DNA of 64,000 nucleotides from Chloroflexota bacterium (GTDB lineage: Bacteria > Chloroflexota > Dehalococcoidia > SM23-28-2 > RBG-16-64-32). The position numbers and the translations under genes were made by a program. Every line of letters starts with the position of its first letter. Position 1 is the first letter of the stretch. The notes below the pieces were generated by a model. That model did no database searches. It was not told the origin of the DNA and saw only the letters and a program-made list of their open reading frames with translations. Below, in pieces: positions 52,411 to 62,414 of the stretch. The stretch is from assembly GCA_029262695.1 (NCBI GenBank), contig JAJCYV010000022.1, positions 175,787 through 239,786 on the forward strand. Reading direction: 5' to 3'.

Positions 52411-53265
52411 CTAGCCCTGCCTCTTCAACTTCCCGGTGCGCTTGGCCCAGCGCTCGGCCACTGCGAACACGAACACGGAGAACGGCACGAGCAGGACGCC
52501 AAAGAGCGCGAGGATGCCCAGCGTCCCCGCCATCTCACCGACGCTATCGCCTCCGATGATCGCGCCGCGGATGCCGTCGAGAATGTACGTGGCGGGCGAG
52601 GCGTAGGAGAAGACCTGCAACCAGCCGGGAAGCACCTCGACGCTGTAGTAGACACCGGAGATCAGCAGCACGACCGCCTGCACCATGAACGACATCTGCG
52701 TTCCGCGCTCCGGATAGAGCAGCGGCAGCACGCCGGCGAGGATGCCCAGCCCGGCGATACTGAGGCTGCCGACGGCGATCACGGCGGCCGCCGCCACCCA
52801 GTCGGCCTGCGAGAAGTCGACGGCGAAGAACGGCAGGGCGATGGCGAAGATGAGGAGCGTGCGCACTATCGCATGCAGCACGCCGAACACGGACATGCCG
52901 ACGAGGTGCACCCAGCGAGGCACGGGCGCCATCAGCGTATGCTCGATCGTCCCCTCCCAGCGCTCCCACGTGACGACGAGGCTGATGTCGTCGAGGACGG
53001 CTGAGAGGTAGGCCCAGACGAGCGTGCCCAGGAGGAGGAAGAGAACCAGATCGTTCGCGTCACGGGCGCCGGCGATCCCGGCCTGTTCCACCTCCTTGGC
53101 GATGAACGTGATCGCCAGCGTGTTGACCACGCCGTACACGAGCCACACCAGCTCCCACGCCCAGTAGCGCTTCCAGAGGTTCGTCTGCCGCTCCACGAAC
53201 GCCCAGGCCAGAGTCGCCGGCCCGGACGACCGTGGAGCGGCCATCGGATTCGTGAAACTAGCCAT
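52411..53265 (-). CDS. ABC-2 type transporter permease
   Basis: A 284-residue permease with six membrane helices and the ABC-2 signature near the C-terminus (MSFMVQAVVLLISGVYYSVEVLPGWLQVFSYASPATYILDGIR). It overlaps the ATPase gene by 8 bp and forms with it a drug- or lipid-type exporter. ATG 53265 is preceded by a GAGG-like ribosome site inside the ATPase gene. Confidence 0.9.
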   Translation of the reverse strand: MASFTNPMAAPRSSGPATLAWAFVERQTNLWKRYWAWELVWLVYGVVNTLAITFIAKEVEQAGIAGARDANDLVLFLLLGTLVWAYLSAVLDDISLVVTWERWEGTIEHTLMAPVPRWVHLVGMSVFGVLHAIVRTLLIFAIALPFFAVDFSQADWVAAAAVIAVGSLSIAGLGILAGVLPLLYPERGTQMSFMVQAVVLLISGVYYSVEVLPGWLQVFSYASPATYILDGIRGAIIGGDSVGEMAGTLGILALFGVLLVPFSVFVFAVAERWAKRTGKLKRQG

Positions 53266-54169
53266 GGGCCGCTACCTCCGCCGGCGCTTCATCCTCTTCG
53301 AGGTCGTGGCCGGTCAGCTCCATGAACACGTCCTCCATGTCGATCTCCTCCACCGGACGGCCGCGCGCCACCCGCTCGCGCAGCGCCAGCGGTGTCCCGC
53401 TGGCGACGATGCGTCCGCCGGCGATGAACGAGATGCGGTCGCAGAGGACCTCCGCTTCCTCCATGTCGTGCGTCGTCAGGAGGATCGTCGCGTCGTGGTC
53501 GCGCTGGACGTCGCGGATGAAGCGCTGGACGTCGCGCCGCGAGCGCGGGTCGAGGCCCGTCGTCGGCTCGTCCAGCAGCATCATCACCGGCGACGTGAGG
53601 AAGGAGCGCGCCACGGCCACCTTCTGCTGCTGCCCGCGCGAGAGGTGGTTCATCTGCTCGGCCGCCAGCTCCTCCGCGAAGCCCAGGCGCCGCAGCACGT
53701 CCGGCACCAGCACCCGGATCTCGCCGGGCGTCAGTCCGTAGATGCGCCCGAAGAAGAGCAGGTTTTCGTACGCCGACATGTTGCGGAAGAACGACGGGTC
53801 GGCCGACACGCGGTTGATCAGCGCGCGCACAGAGCCCGCTGCGCTGACGACGTCGTGGCCAAACACCTCGACGCTGCCGCTATCCGGCAGGAGCAGAGTG
53901 CTCAGCACGCGCACCAACGTGGACTTGCCGGAGCCGTTGGCGCCGATGAGGCCGAAGACTTCGCCGCGCCCCACCTCGAACGAGACGTCCTGCAGCACGT
54001 GCGCCACCGCCGGCGGGTTCGCCGTGACGGGCAGGCACCACGAAACGAGCTTGCGGTATTGAAAGCCGCCGCCAAAGTATTTGTTCAGGTTGGTCACCCT
54101 GAGTGCTTGCTGTTCCATCTCAGCCTCCCTGCTGGTCTCCGGGCTGTCCGGTCCGAATGATCGGCTCAT
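53258..54169 (-). CDS. ABC transporter ATP-binding protein (exporter)
   Basis: A 303-residue ATPase: Walker A GLIGANGSGKSTL, signature LSRGQQQKVAVARS, Walker B MMLLDEPTTGLDPRS and H-loop TTHDMEEAE. An unusual insertion before Walker A (FGGGFQYRKLVSWCLPVTANPP) is notable. ATG 54169 or ATG 54115 could be the start; the latter begins at MEQQALRVTNLNKYF, nearer the domain boundary. The gene follows a leader with upstream ORFs and an intrinsic terminator, so expression is probably controlled by attenuation, as for several antibiotic-responsive exporters. Confidence 0.92.
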   Translation of the reverse strand: MSRSFGPDSPETSREAEMEQQALRVTNLNKYFGGGFQYRKLVSWCLPVTANPPAVAHVLQDVSFEVGRGEVFGLIGANGSGKSTLVRVLSTLLLPDSGSVEVFGHDVVSAAGSVRALINRVSADPSFFRNMSAYENLLFFGRIYGLTPGEIRVLVPDVLRRLGFAEELAAEQMNHLSRGQQQKVAVARSFLTSPVMMLLDEPTTGLDPRSRRDVQRFIRDVQRDHDATILLTTHDMEEAEVLCDRISFIAGGRIVASGTPLALRERVARGRPVEEIDMEDVFMELTGHDLEEDEAPAEVAAHG

Positions 54170-54210
54170 GCCCTGCCTCCGGTCTGTCAGTCGTGATCGC
54201 CGCGCACATG

Positions 54211-54242
54211 AAAAAACCCACTACGCCGCTGCGGTAGTGGGT
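54211..54242 (-). terminator. Intrinsic terminator in the leader of the ABC exporter
   Basis: On the minus strand ACCCACTAC and GTAGTGGGT form a 9-bp perfect stem, followed at once by six T residues (+ strand 54211-54216). It stands 42 bp upstream of the first possible ATPase start, with a promoter further upstream, so it would stop most transcripts unless the leader refolds. Confidence 0.8.
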
Positions 54243-54269
54243 CGAGAATCGAGTTCCGCTCAGGCTAAG

Positions 54270-54380
54270 TTAGGTGGTCGCCTCCAGGCTGAATGCACTC
54301 GCCCCACGTACGCGCACGACACCGCTAAGCGCGGTCGCCGCGCCGTGCGGATCGCTGAAGATGCCGGTGCAAATGTGCAT
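54270..54380 (-). CDS. 36-residue upstream ORF in the ABC exporter leader
   Basis: It begins MHICTGIFSDPHGAA, ends SAFSLEATT, and its ATG follows the stop of the 6-codon ORF with no gap (TAGATG). The stop lies 28 nt before the terminator hairpin. It has no membrane helix. Its position suggests that ribosome progress through it decides leader folding. Coding is inferred from its placement; no homologue can be named. Confidence 0.5.
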   Translation of the reverse strand: MHICTGIFSDPHGAATALSGVVRVRGASAFSLEATT

Positions 54381-54401
54381 CTAGACGAGTGCTCCCTTCA
54401 T
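54381..54401 (-). CDS. 6-residue upstream ORF (MKGALV) in the ABC exporter leader
   Basis: The ATG lies about 5 nt from the expected transcription start, so it would be read as a nearly leaderless mini-ORF. Its TAG abuts the next ORF start, allowing terminating ribosomes to restart there. Evidence is positional only. Confidence 0.4.
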   Translation of the reverse strand: MKGALV

Positions 54402-54413
54402 AGAATCCACCGC

Positions 54414-54442
54414 AGCGTAACAGCGGCTCAGAAGGCTGTCAA
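54414..54442 (-). promoter_or_regulatory. Promoter of the ABC exporter leader
   Basis: On the minus strand TTGACA (+ strand 54437-54442), a 17-bp spacer and TACGCT (+ strand 54414-54419). Transcription would start near 54407, giving a leader of about 195 nt to the terminator. Confidence 0.65.
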
Positions 54443-54460
54443 CGGAAGTCCGGCGCTGCC

Positions 54461-54676
54461 CTACTGCGTGTAGCGCTCGTCGACCACTTCGCCGTCCGCG
54501 AGGCTGACGCGCACATGTGGCTCACCGCCGCGAATCGCCGTGTCCGCCAACGGAAAGTAGACGTGCAGGATGTCGCCTTCCAACTCTGCGACCGTGTCTC
54601 GCCCCTCAAGCGACATCACGCCCTCGTACTCGACTCGGGCGCGGGCGATCTCGATGGCGCGCTCGCGGCTGATCAC
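54461..54676 (-). CDS. Small protein, PepSY/NTF2-like fold, unknown function
   Basis: A 71-residue protein starting MISRERAIEIARARVEYEGV, with ELEGDILHVYFPLAD and GGEPHVRVSLADGEVVDERY. The helix followed by a three-stranded sheet with a GGEP-x-V turn resembles small PepSY-like or NTF2-like immunity-type proteins. No signal peptide. It lies directly upstream of the ABC exporter promoter on the same strand. Confidence 0.65.
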   Translation of the reverse strand: MISRERAIEIARARVEYEGVMSLEGRDTVAELEGDILHVYFPLADTAIRGGEPHVRVSLADGEVVDERYTQ

Positions 54677-54810
54677 GTGGTTCCTTCCGAGGCTACAAAC
54701 ACCAGAATCATGGCCCTCTGCCGGGGCGTGTCAAACGAGGTGGCATCTCGATAGTTGCGCAGTGCTGACCCACCACCGACGCGGGCCCGCACCGTGCTAA
54801 ACTTCGCACA

Positions 54811-54846
54811 ACGTTCGTCCGGACACGCATGACGTTTATCCGGACA
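54811..54846. promoter_or_regulatory. 15-bp direct repeat at 21-bp pitch
   Basis: ACGTTCGTCCGGACA (54811-54825) and ACGTTTATCCGGACA (54832-54846) differ at two positions and lie on the same face of the helix, two turns apart. Each includes the palindrome TCCGGA. They sit in a 347-bp gap without a recognised gene, just before an AGGAGG site. Likely a protein-binding site or RNA element. Confidence 0.45.
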
Positions 54847-54860
54847 GAGGAGGGCCATCG

Positions 54861-54908
54861 ATGAGAAGTACAGAGCTCCTGATGCGCCCCGGCGTCCGAG
54901 CGGCTTAG
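54861..54908 (+). CDS. Possible 15-residue leader peptide (doubtful)
   Basis: MRSTELLMRPGVRAA, preceded by AGGAGG at 7 nt spacing. It lies after the 15-bp direct repeats and before the nucleotidyltransferase gene. Only the ribosome site supports it. Confidence 0.25.
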   Translation: MRSTELLMRPGVRAA

Positions 54909-55023
54909 CCACAGCAACCGCCGCTCGACTTCGGGTGCGCTCCTACCCGACCGTCGTTTCGAATAGCGCCAACCCCATGCCTTTTCGGCCGTGGCGGCGG
55001 CGCTCCACCACAAGGAGCACTTC

Positions 55024-55671
55024 TTGTCTAAACCTGTCTCACGCCAGACGCCCAACCACGTACCCGATCCAGTCGCCCCCATCGCCGATCTCATGTCCGC
55101 GTTTTCCGCCCCGTGGGCGCTATGCGGGGGCTGGGCGGTCGACGCCTGGCTCGGCCGCCAGACCCGCGACCACGGGGACGTCGATATCTCGGTGTTCGTC
55201 CAGGATCAGCGGGCGCTCTTCGATCACCTCGCCGGTTGGCAGCTGGTCGCGCATGACCCCCACGTTGACGGCGGCACGTCCGAGCCATGGGACGGCCGGC
55301 GCCTCGATCTGCCCGGACACATCCACGGCCGCCTTGACGCGGGTGAAGGACTACCGGACCGCGTCGACGCTGCGTCGCAGCAGGGTTTCAGCCTGGACGT
55401 CCAGTTCGGCGACCGCCCTGGCGACGATTGGATTCTGTCGCGCCAGCCCCACATCAGCCTTCCCCTGCAGAAGGGCGTTCGGCAATCGCCGTGGGGTCTG
55501 CCGACCGTCGTCCCCGAAGTCCTGCTCTTCTTCAAAGCACACGAACTCCGCCGCCGCGACAGGCTCGACTTCCTCGCCACTCTCCCACACCTCACCCGGG
55601 AACAACGAGAGTGGCTCCGGAACGCGGTCTCCCTCATGGGCCACCCGTGGCTGTCTGAGCTCTCTCCTTAG
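55024..55671 (+). CDS. Nucleotidyltransferase related to aminoglycoside 2''-adenylyltransferases
   Basis: About 215 residues. The segment WALCGGWAVDAWLGRQTRDHGDVDISVF shows the GG-x-W-A-x-D start and the D-x-D metal motif of the ANT(2'')/lincosamide nucleotidyltransferase-like fold, with later VVPEVLLFFKAHELRRRDRLDF. It may transfer AMP to a small molecule such as an aminoglycoside; chromosomal members often have other substrates. TTG 55024 is favoured by AAGGAG six bases upstream; ATG 54991 is the alternative. Confidence 0.8.
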   Translation: MSKPVSRQTPNHVPDPVAPIADLMSAFSAPWALCGGWAVDAWLGRQTRDHGDVDISVFVQDQRALFDHLAGWQLVAHDPHVDGGTSEPWDGRRLDLPGHIHGRLDAGEGLPDRVDAASQQGFSLDVQFGDRPGDDWILSRQPHISLPLQKGVRQSPWGLPTVVPEVLLFFKAHELRRRDRLDFLATLPHLTREQREWLRNAVSLMGHPWLSELSP

Positions 55672-55687
55672 CCTTCGCCCACCACCC

Positions 55688-55718
55688 GGTAGTGGGTCAG
55701 CGTGACTGACTCACTACC
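55688..55718 (+). terminator. 13-bp hairpin after the nucleotidyltransferase gene
   Basis: GGTAGTGGGTCAG and CTGACTCACTACC pair over 13 bp with one G-T and a 5-nt loop. There is no T-tract. It may be a factor-independent stop of moderate strength or a control element ahead of typA. Confidence 0.5.
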
Positions 55719-55764
55719 GCCATCGCTCGAAGGCGCAGCCGCCGCTACACTGGAAGTACCCCTT

Positions 55765-57597
<1,833 letters not shown>

Positions 57598-57680
57598 ATC
57601 CGCCCCCAAATCAGGTACGCCCGAACCTGAGCGCAGCGCCCCTGCCAGCCAAACGATAAGGAAACGCGCCGCGCGTGCCG

Positions 57681-57686
57681 TAAAAT
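57681..57686 (+). promoter_or_regulatory. -10 element of pdxT, leaderless arrangement
   Basis: TAAAAT ends 6 bases before the GTG start at 57693. Transcription would start at or next to the start codon. No ribosome site is present. No clear -35 is seen. Confidence 0.45.
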
Positions 57687-57692
57687 AGGGGC

Positions 57693-58304
57693 GTGACCAC
57701 TATCGGCGTCCTTGCCCTGCAGGGCGACTTCCTCGAACACGCTTCGGCGCTGCGCCGGATCGGCGCGGACGCCCGCGAAGTGCGCTCCGCCGAGCAGCTG
57801 CGCGCGCTCGGCGGGCTGATCATCCCCGGCGGCGAGAGCACTACCTTCGGCCGCTTGATGGCGGACTTCCACTTGCACGAACCGCTGCAAGTCTTCGTCC
57901 AATCAGGGATCCCGGCGTGGGGCACGTGCGCCGGCATGATCGCGCTCGCCCGCCACACCAGCGACCTGCCGTTCCCAACGCTGGAAGCGATCGACATCGC
58001 CGTCGACCGCAACGCCTACGGCCGTCAGGTGGACAGCTTCGAGGCGGACCTCGACGTCCCCGCGCTGGGCGCCGAGCCTTTCCACGCCGTCTTCATCCGG
58101 GCGCCCGTCGTCACCAGCGCCGGCGAAGGCGTCGAAGTGCTGGCCACCGTCCAGCACGACGGCGAACCGCAGACGCCCGTTGCCGTGCGGCAAGGTGTCG
58201 TTCTGGCGACGTCCTTCCACCCGGAGCTGACGCGCGACGACCGTTTCCACCAGTACTTCCTGGACATCGTCCGGTCGCAGAGCAGGACATCGGCAGCGAA
58301 ATGA
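57693..58304 (+). CDS. pdxT: Pyridoxal 5'-phosphate synthase glutaminase subunit
   Basis: A 203-residue class I glutamine amidotransferase: IGVLALQGDFLEHASALRR, GLIIPGGESTTFGRL, nucleophile Cys in GTCAGMIALA, and the His/Glu pair in SFHPELT. It releases ammonia from glutamine for PdxS, whose gene is not in this window. GTG 57693 start. The stop overlaps the ATG of the GNAT gene (ATGA). Confidence 0.95.
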   Translation: MTTIGVLALQGDFLEHASALRRIGADAREVRSAEQLRALGGLIIPGGESTTFGRLMADFHLHEPLQVFVQSGIPAWGTCAGMIALARHTSDLPFPTLEAIDIAVDRNAYGRQVDSFEADLDVPALGAEPFHAVFIRAPVVTSAGEGVEVLATVQHDGEPQTPVAVRQGVVLATSFHPELTRDDRFHQYFLDIVRSQSRTSAAK

Positions 58305-59221
58305 CCTCCGCCAGACGCCCACTCCCCACCGACATCGTCGCGCTCATCTCCTTCGACGGACGCGTCTACCCGAACGAGGCGAAGCCACTCGACCGCCTCG
58401 GCCTCGGCAACGACAAGCCGCACGCGCTGGAGACGGCGCTGGAGCAGTGGTTCTCCTTCGCGACCGGCAAGCACACGTGGGTCAGCGTCCACGGCGCGAC
58501 GATCCGCGGGCTAATCTCCGCCCGTCCGCGCACCAAGCGCACGGCCTGGGAGGTCGAGGTGCTGATCAACACTACCGACGACGACTCCGTCTGGCAGTCG
58601 CTCTTCACGCGGATGCTCAGCGGCATCGGCAAGCACGGTGCGGAACGCATCTTCCTGCGCGTCGAACTGGACAGCCCGGTGCGACAGGCGGCGCGCGACG
58701 CCGGCTTCTTCGCCTACGCTGAGGAATCGCTGCGAAGGCGCCCCGCTCTGCCGCCGCCGCCGAAGAGCGACTTGCCCGTGCGCCGCAGAGGAAAGTCGGA
58801 GGCGCTGGGCGTGTTTCAGCTCTACAGCCGCGAGATACCCGCCAACGTCCGAGCCATCGAGGGCGCAACGTTCCGTGAGTGGCAGGCCGCCCGGGAGAAG
58901 TGGGGCGGACGCTTCAGCGACCTGGTCGTCGAAGAGGACGGCGTCATCAGCGCCTGGAGCCGCGTCGTGCTGGGCCAGGTTAACCGCCTGGCGGCGCTTT
59001 CGGACAAGGGCTACGATGACATCGTCTCGGCGGCGCTCCAACTCATCGGCGAGCGCGAGGCCCACTGCCTGGCGCCGCGGCACGCGCCCGGCCTTGTGTC
59101 AGCGCTCGACCGGCTGGGCTTCCAGCCGGCCGGCGAGTTCTGCGCAATGGCGAAGCGCCTGGCGAAGCCCGCCGCGGAGCTGACTCCCAAGCGGACCGAG
59201 GAAGCGATCCCGGCGAACTAA
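58301..59221 (+). CDS. GNAT-like acetyltransferase family protein
   Basis: A 306-residue protein with two halves, each resembling a GNAT fold: the first with RMLSGIGKHGAERIFLRVEL and QAARDAGFFAYAEESLRRR, the second with YDDIVSAALQLIGEREAH and SALDRLGFQPAGEFCAMAKRL. The acetyl-CoA loop is not well conserved, so catalytic activity is uncertain. ATG 58301 overlaps the pdxT stop. Next comes the R3H/AAA gene, 3 bp downstream, so pdxT, this gene, the R3H gene and tmk likely form one operon. Confidence 0.6.
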   Translation: MTSARRPLPTDIVALISFDGRVYPNEAKPLDRLGLGNDKPHALETALEQWFSFATGKHTWVSVHGATIRGLISARPRTKRTAWEVEVLINTTDDDSVWQSLFTRMLSGIGKHGAERIFLRVELDSPVRQAARDAGFFAYAEESLRRRPALPPPPKSDLPVRRRGKSEALGVFQLYSREIPANVRAIEGATFREWQAAREKWGGRFSDLVVEEDGVISAWSRVVLGQVNRLAALSDKGYDDIVSAALQLIGEREAHCLAPRHAPGLVSALDRLGFQPAGEFCAMAKRLAKPAAELTPKRTEEAIPAN

Positions 59222-59224
59222 CAG

Positions 59225-60787
59225 ATGCTAAACATCACCGACGACCTCGACACCCTCCTCGAAGTGCTTCCCGCGCACGTCGCCAACGCCGTGCGCGAGC
59301 GGCCGAACAACTTCGCCCTGCTGGAGATCGTGCTCGACCTCGGCCGGACGCCGGAGGCACGCTATCCGCACGAAGAAGCGATCCTCAGCGAGACCGAAGT
59401 GACGGAGGCGGACATCGACTTTGTCGTCTCCCGCATCGGCATGTTCACCAGCGACAACCGCGCCGGCATCGAGCGCACGCTGCACCGCATCTCCTGCATC
59501 CGCAACCGGCAGGGGCGCATCATCGGGCTGACGCTGCGCGTCGGCCGCGCCGTCTTCGGGACGATCCGCATCATCGAGGACCTCGTGCGCGAAGAAAAGA
59601 GCGTGCTGCTCCTGGGGCGCCCGGGCGTCGGCAAGACGACGATGCTCCGCGAGGTCGCGCGCTTCCTCGCCGACGACCAGAACAAGCGCGTGATCGTCGT
59701 CGATACGTCCAACGAGATCGCCGGCGACGGTGACATTCCGCACCCCGGCATCGGCAGCGCGCGCCGCATGCAGGTGCCCTCGCCTGAGCTGCAGCACGCC
59801 GTAATGATTGAGGCCGTGGAGAACCACATGCCGGAAGTGATCATCATCGACGAGATCGGCACAGACCTCGAGGCCGCGGCCGCGCGGACGATCGCCGAGC
59901 GCGGCGTCCAGCTGATCGCCACCGCGCACGGCAACGCGCTCGAAAACCTGATCATGAACCCGACGCTGTCGGACCTGGTCGGCGGCATTGAGTCCGTTAC
60001 GCTTAGCGACGAAGAAGCGCGCCGCCGCGGCACGCAGAAGGCGGTCCTGGAGCGCCGCGCCCCGCCCACCTTCGACATCCTCGTCGAGATCCAGTCCTAT
60101 AACCAGGTCGCCGTCCACGCGAGCGTCGCCGAAACGGTCGACTCCATCCTCCGTGGCTACGACGTGCCGCCCGAGATTAGAGAGCTGAGCCCCGAGGGCG
60201 AGGTCAAGAGCGCCAAAGGGCCGGCGGGCAAAGAACGTCGCCGCGCGGATAGCGCTCGCATCACCGCCGCTGGAGGTGCCGGCCTCGCCGAGGAGGCCGG
60301 TACCCGCCTGCCGCCTGAGCGGGGACCGGAGCGGCGCATCTACCCGTTCGGCGTCTCCCGTCAGCGCTTGCAGCAGGCGATGCGCGAGACGCAGTTCCCC
60401 GGCGCGCTCGTCGATCACCTCGACGACGCCGACGTGGTGATCACGCTCAGGCCGTACTACCGCCGCAAGCCGCAGACGCTGCACGACGCCGAGGCGCGCT
60501 CGATACCCATCTACGTCGTCAAGAGCAACACCGTCGTCCAGCTGGAGCAGGTGCTCCTCACGATGCGCAGCGAGCGGTCGGGCGACCCGGTGACGACGGC
60601 CCTGAAGGAGGCCGAGGACGCGATCGGGCACGTGCTCAACAAGTACAACCCGGTGGACCTGAACCCACAGAACGCCTACATCCGCCGTCTTCAGCACATG
60701 ACCGCCCAGCGCTACAACCTCACGTCGCGAAGCGTCGGCAAAGAGCCGAACCGCTTCGTCCGCATCACTCCCGGCGGGGCCAGCTAG
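59225..60787 (+). CDS. R3H domain-containing AAA ATPase (SpoIIIAA/Ycf45-like)
   Basis: A 520-residue protein. The ATPase core has Walker A LLLGRPGVGKTTMLREVA at about residue 128, Walker B EVIIIDEIGTDLEA and SNEIAGDGDIPHPGIGSARRM. A C-terminal region carries a nucleic-acid-binding R3H domain (NPQNAYIRRLQHMTAQRYNLTSRSVG, then PNRFVRI). Such proteins occur in Cyanobacteria, plastids (Ycf45) and Chloroflexota; the role is unknown but probably concerns single-stranded DNA or RNA. The linker at about 325-370 is low in conservation. It is 3 bp after the GNAT gene and 3 bp before tmk. Confidence 0.9.
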   Translation: MLNITDDLDTLLEVLPAHVANAVRERPNNFALLEIVLDLGRTPEARYPHEEAILSETEVTEADIDFVVSRIGMFTSDNRAGIERTLHRISCIRNRQGRIIGLTLRVGRAVFGTIRIIEDLVREEKSVLLLGRPGVGKTTMLREVARFLADDQNKRVIVVDTSNEIAGDGDIPHPGIGSARRMQVPSPELQHAVMIEAVENHMPEVIIIDEIGTDLEAAAARTIAERGVQLIATAHGNALENLIMNPTLSDLVGGIESVTLSDEEARRRGTQKAVLERRAPPTFDILVEIQSYNQVAVHASVAETVDSILRGYDVPPEIRELSPEGEVKSAKGPAGKERRRADSARITAAGGAGLAEEAGTRLPPERGPERRIYPFGVSRQRLQQAMRETQFPGALVDHLDDADVVITLRPYYRRKPQTLHDAEARSIPIYVVKSNTVVQLEQVLLTMRSERSGDPVTTALKEAEDAIGHVLNKYNPVDLNPQNAYIRRLQHMTAQRYNLTSRSVGKEPNRFVRITPGGAS

Positions 60788-60790
60788 CAC

Positions 60791-61453
60791 GTGGCCGGCG
60801 ACGACCGACGCGGAACGTTCATCACTTTCGAGGGCGGCGAAGGCTCCGGCAAGTCCACTACAGCCGAGCAGGCCGCCGCCCGGCTGCGAGAGCAGGGACA
60901 CGACGTGTTACTCACCCGCGAGCCGGAGGGGACAGAGCTGGGCCGCCACATCTGGACCTTCTTCCGCGAGCTGGCGGCCACAGACAAGACGATGACGGCC
61001 GAGGCAGAACTCTTCCTCTTCGCCGCCGCCCGCGCGGAGCACGTGCGCACCGTCATCGCGCCAGCGCTTGCGTCCGGGCGGCTCGTCCTCTGCGACCGCT
61101 TTGCCGACTCCACAACCGCGTACCAGGGTTATGGCCGGGGCGTCGACCTGTCGGCCATCGAGGCCGCGAACCTCGCCGCTTGCGGTGGTCATTCGCCGGA
61201 TCTGACGCTGGTTCTCGACGTGCCCGCAGCAGAAGGCCTGAGCCGGGCACGTGCGCTCGAAGCAGACGACGCCAAGAGCGCGGACTCCATCGGGTCTGAA
61301 TCGCTGGCCTTTCACGACCGCGTCCGCGAGGGCTTCCTGGCGATCGCCAGGGCGCACCCGGGGCGCGTCAAGGTCGTCGACGCGTCCGGCCCGCTTGAGG
61401 GCGTCGAGGCAGCAGCGATCGAGGCGATCGAACGCGTGCTCGCGGGCCGATAA
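60791..61453 (+). CDS. tmk: Thymidylate kinase
   Basis: A 220-residue P-loop kinase: FEGGEGSGKSTTAEQAAARL, TREPEGTELG, the dTMP-binding DRFADSTTAYQGYGRG and a lid region near ARALEADDAKSADSIGSESL. It phosphorylates dTMP to dTDP. GTG 60791 start. It is downstream of the R3H gene and upstream of rpsT. Confidence 0.95.
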   Translation: MAGDDRRGTFITFEGGEGSGKSTTAEQAAARLREQGHDVLLTREPEGTELGRHIWTFFRELAATDKTMTAEAELFLFAAARAEHVRTVIAPALASGRLVLCDRFADSTTAYQGYGRGVDLSAIEAANLAACGGHSPDLTLVLDVPAAEGLSRARALEADDAKSADSIGSESLAFHDRVREGFLAIARAHPGRVKVVDASGPLEGVEAAAIEAIERVLAGR

Positions 61454-61546
61454 TCGCTGGACAAAGCGCTCGGCCGCTCGCTAAGATGGATACACCGCCC
61501 CTTAGCCAGGTCTGCTGGCGCTCGGGCGGTGGAAGAAGGAGGAGCA

Positions 61547-61897
61547 TTGGGTACTCGATCTGCGGCAAAAGCCCATCGTCAATCCCTGGAACGCCGTCTG
61601 CGAAACCGCGCCATCAAAAGCGCCACGAAGACGGCCGTCAAGAAGGCGAACGACGCCATCCTGAGCGGTGATCTGGACGCCGCGCGTGACGTCGTGCAGG
61701 AAGCCGTCGTCGCGCTGGACAAGGCAGCGCAAAAGGGTGTGCTCCATGACAATAACTCCGCGCGTCACAAGTCGCGGCTGCTGACCAAGTACAACGCCGC
61801 CGTCGCCGTCCGCCAGGTTTCTGGTGAAGAGCCGACGACAGAGGCCAAGGCGCCGAAGAAGCGCGCCTCAGCCAGCAAGAAGACGTCCAAGAAGTAG
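61547..61897 (+). CDS. rpsT: 30S ribosomal protein S20
   Basis: A 116-residue basic protein: RSAAKAHRQSLERRLRNRAIKSATKTAVKKA and GVLHDNNSARHKSRLLTKYNAAVA are typical of S20. The Lys/Ala-rich C-terminal extension (PKKRASASKKTSKK) is longer than in E. coli (87 residues). TTG 61547 is the start, supported by AAGGAGG four bases upstream; translation from GTG 61529 would add six residues. The binding partner is 16S rRNA. Confidence 0.94.
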   Translation: MGTRSAAKAHRQSLERRLRNRAIKSATKTAVKKANDAILSGDLDAARDVVQEAVVALDKAAQKGVLHDNNSARHKSRLLTKYNAAVAVRQVSGEEPTTEAKAPKKRASASKKTSKK

Positions 61898-61944
61898 CAT
61901 CTGCCGCCCCCGTTCCGCGCCCGCATGGACGGCACTTGACAGCG

Positions 61945-62414
61945 GTGCTATTCTATTGCGCGGATTCGCTCTGGATAAGCAATTGCTTAGTTAGCCACTG
62001 AAGGAGGCCCAATGACCCAGGAGCTACCCAACTCGATCAAGGAAATCATGGACGGGATGCCCGGTGCGTTCCAGGCCGACAAGGCCGCGGGTGCCAACGC
62101 CACGATCCAGTTCAACTTCACCGGCGACGAGCCGGGCAACTACACCGTCAAGGTGGCCGATGGCAAGTGTGAAGTCGCAGAGGGCACCAACGACAGCCCC
62201 ACCGTCGCCATCAACTCCCCCTCCGACGTGTGGCTGAAGATCACGCGCCGCGAACTCGACGGCGCAACCGCATTCATGAGCGGCCAGTTCACCTTCACCG
62301 GTGACATGGGCGTCCTCATGCAGATGCAGAACTGGTTCGCGCAGGGCTAAGCACCGACCGATCGCGAATTCAGCCGGCGGCTGGCGAAAGTCAGCCGCCG
62401 GTTTGCGTTCCGGC
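61945..62414. repeat. Tandem duplication unit A containing the first SCP2 gene
   Basis: About 470 bp, nearly identical to 62536-63006 at a 592-bp offset. It begins at GTGCTATTCTATTGCGCGGA, includes the ribosome site, the SCP2 gene and the CCGGCGGCTG hairpin (62374-62401), and ends with a fragment matching the last bases of the LytR-CpsA-Psr gene. Confidence 0.9.
62012..62350 (+). CDS. SCP2 sterol-carrier-domain protein, copy A
   Basis: A 112-residue single-domain SCP2 protein: MTQELPNSIKEIMDGMPGAF, ATIQFNFTGDEPGNYTVKVADGKCEV, VWLKITRRELDGATAFMSGQFTFTGDMGVLMQMQ. SCP2 domains form a hydrophobic pocket for lipids or acyl-CoA. ATG 62012 has GAAGGAGG upstream. A TTGACA (61936-61941) lies just before the duplicated unit and is absent from copy B, so the two copies may be transcribed differently. 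Confidence 0.93.
   Translation: MTQELPNSIKEIMDGMPGAFQADKAAGANATIQFNFTGDEPGNYTVKVADGKCEVAEGTNDSPTVAINSPSDVWLKITRRELDGATAFMSGQFTFTGDMGVLMQMQNWFAQG

Noticed and set aside
54211-54407. T-box or tmRNA in the ABC exporter leader
   Set aside because: The T-box consensus AGGGTGG-x-ACCGCG is absent, and although GGAACTCGATTCTC recalls a T-arm, no acceptor stem or pairing arms fit. Ribosome-mediated attenuation explains the layout better.
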